From Penicillium oxalicum (taxonomy: Eukaryota > Ascomycota > Eurotiomycetes > Eurotiales > Aspergillaceae), in NCBI RefSeq assembly GCF_001723175.1, contig NC_064654.1:3596001-3660000 (forward strand): 64,000 nt of DNA. The letters are read 5' to 3'. The position numbers and the translations under genes are program-made. Positions within the stretch are counted from its first letter, which is position 1, and each line of letters starts with the position of its first letter. Below the pieces are notes generated by a model. That model worked only from the letters and a program-made list of their open reading frames with translations, was not told the DNA's origin and searched no databases. Below are positions 56,182-64,000 of the stretch, in pieces.

Positions 56182-58578
56182 ATGTCGTTCGTCGCCATGA
56201 ATCACCATTCGCCCCCCTCGCCATCTTTTGGCGAGCGCAGAGGTCGCCCGCTGGCGCCATTGCAGACCAATTTCAGTCGGCCCACGGCTAGCCACTCGAC
56301 ATCGGCCACTGCGCGCAATCAGCGTCCACGGCCTGCCGACTATATCAGTTCAATCGCATCCGAGGACCCGGTCCCGCTCCAAGGCCTGGTGAAGCGACAA
56401 TCGTCCAAGTCCAGCTTGCGCCATCTCTTCGCTCGAGAGCGCCCGCCCCGCGCGACGGTGGCGGAGTCGAATGCGAAGCTGGTCGGGATCGACGAAAATC
56501 AGTTGCCAGCCCACTCAGATGCTCCGAGTCAGACTGGTCCCATGGCGGCAACAATGGCGGATGGTCCAGTCTCGCCATCATTGACCAGTCCTCTTATGAC
56601 CATGCCCACTCCCGCCGTGACCTCTCCCACCACCCCGCGACCTCGCTCCACATTGAAATCGATCAAAACCAAACCGGCCCCGGTCGAGTCAGCCCCGCCT
56701 CTGCAGGAGCAGTATGGATGGAAACCCCCACCATTGTTCCAGGCATACCCGCAGGCATACAAGCATGACTGTCTCTCGACGCCATCCATGTCTGCGGACG
56801 CAATCCTTCGCCTCCATGCGACAATGGGACCCACGAGCGCCGACGCAACACCGGACGACGGGGTTGCTGACCCGGGTCGCAAAAAGAAGGAACAAAAGGA
56901 ACGTAAGCACCTCCGAACCCTATCAGGCGCAATGAACAAGGTCGAATGGGCCGACAAGATCTACGTGCTCGTGACGGCGGGGTATATTCTCCAATATGCG
57001 GGCGAGGGAAAGAACGACCGATTACCGGAAAAGATGTTGCAGCTGGGGCCTCAGTCCGTGGCCTTTGCGAGCGATGCGATACCGGGAAGGCACTGGGTGC
57101 TGCAAGTCTCCCAGAGCTCTGCATCGGGGGGCAGTTCATCAGCGCCCCGAGGCCCCCGGACAAGCCGTTTTTCTCGCTTTGGGTTCAACCGCTCGAACGC
57201 ACGACGTCTGGCTCGCAGCTTTCTTCTTGTTTTTGACAACCCCGATTCCATGATTTCGTGGCTCATGGCGGTCCGCCAAGAGATCGAAGTCCGCGGGGGG
57301 CCACGGCTGACGGAGGAGAAACACTCCGACAACGATGACGACCAGCTGCCTCGACTTCGTAACAAATCCAGTACGCGGAGCATCGTTAAAAGAGATCCGC
57401 ATCGCATCTCCAGTCTATTCTTGCAATCGCAGAGCCTTGCTTCGCCTGAGGAGGAAGATGGCCGATCTGTTTGGGGGGCGGCATGGCAGTCTCGACGAAG
57501 CTCGTACGTGTCAACGAAACGCCAGTCTTTGATCGGCTCGCGACGTGGTTCGGAGTCTACTGGCTGGGCAGAGACCTCTAACAATGGTTCGGCCACGCAA
57601 TCGTCCTCGTGCGCCTCAGCCGCCCCTCCAGGCGCGCTTCCTCGGGATATCTCCCACCCGGCCGCTGGCGGTCGTGGCACCGACATTCAATCCACCCTCT
57701 CACTGAGTTCATCCACCCCGCATCCCGGGCCGCTTGCGAACCGTCAATCATACTTCTCTGTCCTTCCAGCACAAACATTCCCCGCCGCGGTCGTCCCTGA
57801 GGCGATAAGCTTCAATACGACTCCCCCTATCGTGTCGGATTCACTGGCACGTTGTGCCTCACCACCTGCGCCCAACTTCAGCGTCCCCTCCTTTAGCAAG
57901 AAGTTTGTGTCTCGACCAGGGCCACCTCCTACAATCGCGCCGCCTGCGCCTACCTCGAGCGTTCTCCGACGAGGTGAACGGGTCGGAGACTTGAATCATT
58001 CCGGCATCCCCTCGCCCCCTCAATCACCCACTTATAGCGTGATCAGCTCGAGACCGAGCGAATCTCCACGTTCCACAATGACCAATCAAGAGCCACGCGA
58101 TCGACGCACGCTTCGCCCTTCCAACTCCGAGGACACACTTCCACGAGCCGTCCGTTCCCCGCCGGATTCGGCTCGTCTTTCACGGCTCCCGCATGGCAAC
58201 CCATCGGAATCCGGCTCCCCTTCATCTCGGCCTCGAAGCTTGGTCGGCCAGTCTGGACTGGGTATCCACATGGCTGGGCCAGTGTCTGCGCTGATGAAGA
58301 TGCCTACCGTAGAGTCCGTGTCACTGTCCTGCCAGCGAGCGTTGGCTACCAATGCCGATCAGACCAGCCTGCCCATGCCGCGGCGCAAAAGTATGCCAGG
58401 ACTATCAGCTGGACCTCCGATGGTGCCTCCCCCAAATTGTCCTCTTCCCAAGATCCCGGCCGCCACGGTTGCTCATGGGGGCCCCACTGGGCAGTGGTCC
58501 CGACCGAACGAGCGGCCCCGTTCAAGATCTCCTGCCAAGCGGTCCTTCTCGCAAGCTTCGGCCACTGCTCGGCGCTGA
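56182..58578 (+). CDS. PH-domain-like protein, 798 aa, function unknown
   Basis: One exon begins MSFVAMNHHSPPSPSFGERR; the second Met at residue 6 is an alternative start. Residues 1-225 are disordered and Pro/Ser-rich, with the basic stretch RQSSKSSLRHLFARERPPR. Residues about 235-380 resemble a pleckstrin-homology fold. KKKEQKERKHLRTLSGAMNK leads into IYVLVTAGYILQYAGEGKND; LQLGPQSVAFASDAIPGRHW and VLQVSQ follow. After a Ser/Arg insert comes ARSFLLVFDNPDSMISWLMA and VRQEIEVRGG as the closing helix. The rest is disordered, with many Ser-Pro sites. Pezizomycotina have orthologues of this layout, but I know of no assigned role. Membrane phosphoinositide or protein binding is the generic expectation for such a domain. 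Confidence 0.75.
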   Translation: MSFVAMNHHSPPSPSFGERRGRPLAPLQTNFSRPTASHSTSATARNQRPRPADYISSIASEDPVPLQGLVKRQSSKSSLRHLFARERPPRATVAESNAKLVGIDENQLPAHSDAPSQTGPMAATMADGPVSPSLTSPLMTMPTPAVTSPTTPRPRSTLKSIKTKPAPVESAPPLQEQYGWKPPPLFQAYPQAYKHDCLSTPSMSADAILRLHATMGPTSADATPDDGVADPGRKKKEQKERKHLRTLSGAMNKVEWADKIYVLVTAGYILQYAGEGKNDRLPEKMLQLGPQSVAFASDAIPGRHWVLQVSQSSASGGSSSAPRGPRTSRFSRFGFNRSNARRLARSFLLVFDNPDSMISWLMAVRQEIEVRGGPRLTEEKHSDNDDDQLPRLRNKSSTRSIVKRDPHRISSLFLQSQSLASPEEEDGRSVWGAAWQSRRSSYVSTKRQSLIGSRRGSESTGWAETSNNGSATQSSSCASAAPPGALPRDISHPAAGGRGTDIQSTLSLSSSTPHPGPLANRQSYFSVLPAQTFPAAVVPEAISFNTTPPIVSDSLARCASPPAPNFSVPSFSKKFVSRPGPPPTIAPPAPTSSVLRRGERVGDLNHSGIPSPPQSPTYSVISSRPSESPRSTMTNQEPRDRRTLRPSNSEDTLPRAVRSPPDSARLSRLPHGNPSESGSPSSRPRSLVGQSGLGIHMAGPVSALMKMPTVESVSLSCQRALATNADQTSLPMPRRKSMPGLSAGPPMVPPPNCPLPKIPAATVAHGGPTGQWSRPNERPRSRSPAKRSFSQASATARR

Positions 58579-60170
58579 TTGTTCGGCCCTTACTTTTGCG
58601 AGGGATCTGGTCTTGTTCGGGATATACCCAATCGTCTACCCATGGGCTGGACGAGAACTGTCCGCTCTTTTTGACTCTTGTCCTTTCCGCATACTCCTAC
58701 CCAGTCACCTTTCTCCGTTGAGATAGAGCGTCGGGCTCTTTCCATGAGCCTTCCAGTCCGTTTTGCGATGTGATCAATCTCCCTGCTTAGACTCTCCGTT
58801 CGCCTTTGTCGCCGACACCTTGCATATAGACCAAAATTTCTCCCGGCCTCGTTCGGTTCACCGCACTGTCTTACTACCATCATTCTTGATTTTCAACATG
58901 TGATTTCCCACCTGTTTAGGGTTATCTCTCCGACCCTTGATACGTTCGTGTACCTGTTTTACGAGCCAGTCAAATCGACCGCCTACTGGATTTGCCCCAT
59001 CTCCGGCATGCCCTGCTTGGGAGCGACGACACTCTGTCAGCTCTGCCGGCGGGAAATATCTCGTCGTGATCTCTTTTTCCACTTCTACCTTGTCTTTTTT
59101 GATACCCAATCATTTTTAACCATTCAAGTGGCTGGTCGATGTGCATACATACCTTAGGCCGTCAATTAGAATAGGGTCCTCTTCATGATATTACATCTAT
59201 ACGATCCTGCACAGACATGCAATGTACTTCCGTATACAGAGTCAATTTGACAATGGAGCGCTTCTTTGGCCCAAAGTTATGCGAGACTTGCCAGGTGACC
59301 TAACATCAAGAGAGAGATGAAATGCCTGTAGAATGTAAATGCACTCATCGGCTGTGCTGGAAAAGGACACATTGATCTCGGGCCGAGGCCAAGGTTGTAG
59401 TCCAAAGCATTTCACGCCAGCCCTTTTTCTTCCCCTTTTTCTCACCTCCATTCTTCTTATCAAATGACCTTCCAGGATCAGGTCTCGACGTCTATCACCT
59501 GGGTTATAGGTTAGCAGGTCACGAACAAGGCTCCCACCTACCACCATCAACACGCATTATCGGGTAATTAGGTCCCTTGTGGTCTTTCCTAGTGTGTAGT
59601 GGACGCCTATATGTAAGTGGTCTGTACCTAGGCGAGGTACCAAATCAGACTCGGACATTTACATAACCACTAGTAGCATGATGGATGGAGGTGTCCGGTC
59701 ACCCCCCAGGATACTACACGGACTAGTGGGACAGCTGTCCATGTTTATAGCAAACAGGCTCAACTCAGGATTCAAGCTGCGCCCCATCTCTTGGGATTTT
59801 TGGATATCTCGATACTTTGTGATTTTGGAAATACTCATACGTTCTCAAAATCAAGTCCTCGCAGGCTCATCCTTTCTGATTTTTCCGGGTGAGACAACAC
59901 TTCCATCATTCGCAGGTTGGGTATGGGTATCATGAGTTTTGACGGTAGGGTACTCTCAATGATTTTTGTGGACCGGAAGGGCCACTTGCAAGGAAAGACC
60001 CCGCGGCCGGGATGAGTATTTCATCAATCGAGACTGGTTGATTTTCGTCCCTGCCTAGCCTGGTGTAAAGTGGTTTTGGTTGCACCAAAAACAAAAGTCA
60101 TGAAGGAGAAGGAGACGCCGATCAGAGCACATGGCCAGATGGCGAGAAAATACAAATCCCATATCCTGAG

Positions 60171-60216
<46 letters not shown>

Positions 60217-60320
60217 CATTGCTCCCGGGGGTGTTCGTCTTTGAGCGCCAGCCAGCCTTGGTAGAATCACAAAGGGCGAAAAAAAATTGAAAGATATCCA
60301 AGAAACAGAACAAAATGCTC
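58579..60320. other. Convergent spacer with a long GA microsatellite
   Basis: This is 1.7 kb between the PH-domain and SEC62 stop codons. The 59150-60000 part is A/T-richer. I see no protein gene. Confidence 0.55.
60173..60213. repeat. (GA)n microsatellite, about 20 units
   Basis: The longest dinucleotide run in the window, about 110 bp past the SEC62 stop codon, in its probable 3' UTR or beyond. Confidence 0.92.
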
Positions 60321-61727
60321 TTACTCCTCCACCTCTTCCACCCGGGGGGCCAGATCACGCTTCACCGGGGTAGCATTGGCTGGAGCTGTCGTCTCAGCCG
60401 AGGTTGTGGTGGCGGAGGCAGCATCAGGGGAATTTTCCGTAGCGGTAGCAGTAGCCTTGGCATCAGAGGAGGTCTTAGACTTCTTGCTCTTCTTCTTCTT
60501 TGTCTACAGGAAAACCATCAGATCACGTCAGTATTAATCAAGGGGAGCAAAAGGGAAATATTTGGGCGGGGAAACGAACCTCCTGCCAGCCCCACAGAGG
60601 CTTGAAACTGTCAAAGAAACCAACGTCCTCAAAGAGGTTGGGGAAGAGCCACAGACCGGGAGGGACAGCGAAGACAGTAATGCAGAAAAGAATCAGCCGG
60701 AAGATCGCCATGGCGAAGAAAAGACCGAGCAGCCCCATCATGCCCACACTGAGGTACCAGACACCCTGGCGCAACATGACGGGCCACAGAGGGAAAAGGA
60801 CAACAGCAAAGATACCGGCGACAACGGCCGCAGCCATAGCCTTTTGCTTCCACTGAGGACCCTCATAAAGCCACACGTAGTGCATCATGGGATTCACGTC
60901 TTGGTGCTGCTCAATCTTCACAGTCCATTGGCCCTTCACTCGGTTCTTTGGCTTCGCGTGGTTGTGTCCCTCGTGAGGATCCACCTTGCTGACACGGAGA
61001 GCCAGCAAAGAGAGCGGCAGCAGTTTGAAAACGTTCTCAGCAGACGCGCGATCTGTCACCGGTGGGAGTAGCGAATTCTTCTTGGCGGTAGCTTTGGCGT
61101 AAGCGGGTGACTCGATGGCTCGAATGGCTCGCTTGACTATTGACCACTCTCCAGGTCAGCAACATAGACTTGATACTCGGAGGCTACCCTGAACGCGGAA
61201 TTGCGTTTTCTGGCATACGTCGTTCCACCTACCCTTGAACATTTCTTTGCGCTGACCGTCCAAAATACAAGTGCGAGGCTTCAGGTTCTGCGACCGGAGG
61301 AAGTTGGCCAAGGCCACTGCCTTGGGGTCGGCTGGTTGTCCAGGCTGAACAGGCACCTGGTGTGTCTGTTGTTGGGCCTGAGCTGGCTGCGGCGCTTGGG
61401 GCTGTGGTTGTTGGGCTGGCTGCCCTGGCTGTCCTAGCTGTCCCGGCTGTCCCGGTTGCTGTGGTTGACCTGGTTGAGGCGATCCTTGAGCCTGGCGCTG
61501 GGCCTCCATTTGCTGCTGGTGTGCCTGAAGCGCTCGCATGCGCAGTTGCGCAATGTATTGCTCAGGAGTAAGTCCCTGCTTGGCGGCATCGGCAGTCAGT
61601 TGGTCCCGCTGTTGCTGTGCAAATTGCTCTGGTGTCAGTCCTCGCCTTGCGGCTTCGGCGGCGAACTGTTGTTGCATCGCGGCCATCTGCGCCATCTGCT
61701 GGGGGACGGTTGACCAGGCGCAGCCAT
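60321..61727 (-). CDS. SEC62: Sec62, ER translocon subunit, with an apparent frame break at the N-terminus
   Basis: Three exons are predicted: 61727-61233, 61136-60580 and 60503-60321. Sec62 works with Sec63 and the Sec61 channel in post-translational import into the ER. The N-terminal domain has two similar units (ARRGLTPEQFAQQQRDQL and AKQGLTPEQYIAQLRMRA), a Gln/Pro/Gly-rich linker, then VALANFLRSQNLKPRTCILD and DGQRKEMFKVKRAIRAIESP, the conserved cytosolic region. Two membrane segments follow (AAAVVAGIFAVVLFPLWPVM; GLLGLFFAMAIFRLILF plus CITVFAVPPGLWLFP), then a Lys-rich and acidic C-terminal tail ending EEVEE. The ATG at 61727 (MAAPGQPS) is one base out of frame with the rest, across a run of five C (plus-strand G 61701-61705). 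The next in-frame Met (61695, MAQMAAMQQQF) would give 400 aa. It diverges from MTC6. Confidence 0.92.
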
Positions 61728-62179
61728 GGTGACGGGCGGGGAGTTGAAAGAAATTGAGAGTGTTTGTACTGTAGCAAGAACTTGGTTCCAGTAGATTCAC
61801 TTTCTTTTAATTTGAGGTGCTGATTCTTTGTGAATTTCTGCCCCTGGAGGTGGGAGGGGTCAGGTAGGATCAAGTAAATAAAGTGGTGGAGGATGGCTTG
61901 GAAGAGTCGAAGTGGCCAGATCGACTCGTCTCGGGCTCTCAGGTGATCTGCGGTCCTGCAGCTTCTCCGCTCCACTCGTCCTTTGCGCTTACAGCTCCAA
62001 AACATCATGCCTCTGCACCTCAAACGCCACAGCCCTACCTGAGACTTCCTGACTGAATAAGTTTACCAAAATTTGAACAAAGCCAAGATCTGTCGCTCGG
62101 GATTCTCCTGATTCGCGCATGACCTCGGCCCGCTTGGATTGGGTCTTTGAACAGAGCCCGCCATGCTTTATCCGTCAGC
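61728..62179. promoter_or_regulatory. Divergent promoter between SEC62 and MTC6
   Basis: A 452-bp spacer holds both 5' regions. An ATTGG (CCAAT on the other strand) lies at 62138-62142, about 40 bp before the MTC6 ATG. No other element is clear. Confidence 0.5.
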
Positions 62180-64000
62180 ATGTCGGCCTCTTATGATTCG
62201 GGAAATGAAATCACTAACGTGACGTGGATCACCGTGATTCTAGTGAGTCGTCTTCCCATCCCAGAAGCTGCTTGGTGTCGCGCGTGGAGATTGTGCAAAG
62301 TGTTTTATCTAACCTCATCTCTTAGAGCGAACGAGATGCGGCTGGCCAGGTTCCTATTAATTTTGTAACCAATCCTGCAGTAGTGCTCTCACCAGCCTGC
62401 TTCGGTAATGGCTTGTATGCTACCCAAGAGGCTGCGAGTTGCATGTCAAATCTTCTTGCAGTGGGCTACAGACGTTTCATCTTGGACCTGTACTGGTCGG
62501 TCTCTCGAAGAAAGTGGACATTTTGTCCCGCAGAAATTCCGGACGCAGACAACATTGTAGCATCATCGACACAGCTGTCAACCGCAACTGCAGACATGAC
62601 CAGTTCATCTGTCACGACTACCACTGGGACTGGCCCGACCACAGTCAGCCCAGATATGGCCGCGGCGACTTTGGTGGGTTATGAGGATGCCCAGGGCGAA
62701 ACCATTCTTGAGCTGGGGCCCTACAGATGCTCAAAGAATCTCGACCTGGACACTCTGTCCGACATCTTCCGTGGCTACTTTCAAGACACAAAGTCTCGAC
62801 TTTTGGTTTCTACGAACTACTTGATTTTGAATTTACACGCTGCCACTCGAGAAACTGGGCAAGCGAGCCCAGCTCGGCCACTTGCATCCAAGGATCTGCC
62901 CTCATCCGAGTTCGAACGACCCGGCTCGACCTTGAATGAGGCTTTGGGAAGCTATCTATACACCCTCCCCGAGCTTTTGAATGACCGAAGCAATCTAAAA
63001 GACTCCTGGTTTCATGTGGATGAGAAACATAGGCCGGTCATGGAATACTACACCGTTCACACGGATAAAGCCGGAATCCAGAGCACGCCGGATGGATGGC
63101 CATCGTCAAATTATGTTCAGCTAGCCAAGACTAGCCGACTCCTCGTTGGATACGGTTCAATCGACCCGGTCCTTGCGGCCTTTGACTATTCTTTGGATGA
63201 GGAGTACATCTTTCCCCCTGGGTATTTGACATCCACCATGGACCTCGCCCCTTCCTCGAAAGATAGCGTGTCCTCCGGTTGCTTTTTTCAGCCAGGTGCG
63301 ACGGAGATTGCTCAAGCCAATTCGTCATGGGCCTTTACCGCCAGTCTCCCTGTTACTTACAAGGGGTCTGTCAATGAGACTATGGGATCATTGTCGAACA
63401 TGGCCTCCGAGATGACTGGATGTGGACTATCCATTGTCCTCAATTCGACTCTTTTCAATCAAACTGCGGACATGAATTCTCTACACTACAGGAACGTCTC
63501 ATTGTCCTCTAGCTGGGCATGGGCAATTGGCGAACCAAACGGTGCAGCGACCGGTGGTGGCACGAGCGACCTCCCTCCCTTCGACCGTTGTGCAGTGATG
63601 GATGTATCGGCTCAGGGTCGCTGGCGTGCCATGAATTGTTCCCAACCACGTCGCGCCGCCTGTCGCGTCGGGAATGGCCCATTTTCATGGACCTTGTCAA
63701 ACGCCTCATCCGAATATGAGAATGCCTCGGACGCTTGCCCCCCTGAAACACACTTTGCCGTTCCCCGGACAAGCTTGGAAAACACCTATCTCTACGAGTA
63801 CCTGATCAACCAATCTAAAGATCTGATCGATCCCACGTCGCCAGATCCGAGTCGACGCGAGGTATTCCTCGATTTCAACTCTATCGATATTACTTCTTGT
63901 TGGGTCTCAGGGGGCCCCAAAGCCAAATGTCCCTATGGCTCTGATCCTCAACAGCTAGAGCATCGAACCGTGCTCGTTGCCGCAATTGCAGGTATTATCA
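62180..64000 (+). CDS. MTC6: MTC6-like protein (maintenance of telomere capping 6), 3' end outside the window
   Basis: Exon 1 is 62180-62242 (MSASYDSGNEITNVTWITVI); exon 2 starts at 62326 and stays open to the window end, about 580 residues in all. Family hallmarks are VPINFVTNPAVVLSPACFGN, NLLAVGYRRFILDLYWSVSR, FCPAEIPD, DIFRGYFQDTKSRLL, TPDGWPSSNYVQLAKTSRLL and YRNVSLSSSWAWAIGEPNGA. Also present are DRCAVMDVSAQGRWRAMNCS, RAACRVGNGPF and CWVSGGPKAKCPY. Many Asn-X-Ser/Thr sites and paired Cys suggest a lumenal, glycosylated domain. Yeast Mtc6 was named from a genetic interaction with the telomere-capping mutant cdc13-1; the biochemical role is unsettled. The last residues (VLVAAIAGII) may begin the expected C-terminal membrane helix, cut by the window edge. 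Confidence 0.9.

Noticed and set aside
1..64000. Secondary-metabolite cluster, transposon, CRISPR array or defence-type system
   Set aside because: Two MFS transporters alone do not make a cluster. No synthase, tailoring oxidase set, cluster regulator, transposase, reverse transcriptase or repeat-spacer array was seen.

Overview
This is chromosomal DNA of a filamentous ascomycete. Gene content points to Eurotiales, most likely Penicillium or a close relative. The reasons are short GT-AG introns (mostly about 50-120 nt, with GCTAAC/GCTGAC-type branch sites), intron-split genes on both strands without operons, and Pezizomycotina orthologues with Aspergillus/Penicillium-like sequences. The placement comes from recalled family knowledge, not from a database search.

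Layout, left to right. A GH63-like glycosidase gene (minus, 9 exons) carries apparent frame breaks near its 3' end. Next come a small coiled-coil protein gene (minus), about 3.6 kb without a recognisable gene but with several inverted repeats, and an intronless bromodomain gene (plus). From 13 to 19.3 kb lies a compact housekeeping block: DPH1 (minus), HMG-CoA lyase (plus), a succinate dehydrogenase assembly factor 4 homologue (minus) and acetylornithine aminotransferase (plus). Three of these four products are predicted to be mitochondrial. BTN1/CLN3, a membrane-anchored alpha/beta-hydrolase and an MFS transporter (minus, 8 exons with an 11-nt micro-exon) follow. About 5 kb of gene-poor DNA then leads to the RXT3 histone-deacetylase-complex gene and to peroxisomal/mitochondrial carnitine acetyltransferase (acuJ type, C-terminal SKL). 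A coiled-coil gene with two stopless introns of 3n length comes next. A gene-poor stretch from 43 to 49 kb holds short tandem repeats. The right part has a second MFS transporter, a pterin-4a-carbinolamine dehydratase, an intronless PH-domain-like protein, SEC62 (minus) and the 5' part of MTC6, which runs off the window.

The genes do not form one pathway. There is no polyketide synthase, NRPS, terpene cyclase, heterokaryon-incompatibility or transposase gene, so this is core-genome territory, not an obvious accessory island. Functional themes that recur are mitochondrial and acetyl-CoA metabolism (HMG-CoA lyase, carnitine acetyltransferase, SDH assembly, ARG8), chromatin (bromodomain/NuA4-like, RXT3/RPD3L) and the secretory pathway (SEC62, MTC6, BTN1).

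Exon boundaries were worked out by hand from splice signals, reading phase and protein-family continuity. Intron coordinates are predictions. I found no clear undescribed system. The best leads are the frame breaks, the micro-exons, the 3n introns, the inverted-repeat cluster at 8.1-8.5 kb and the promoter motif groups.
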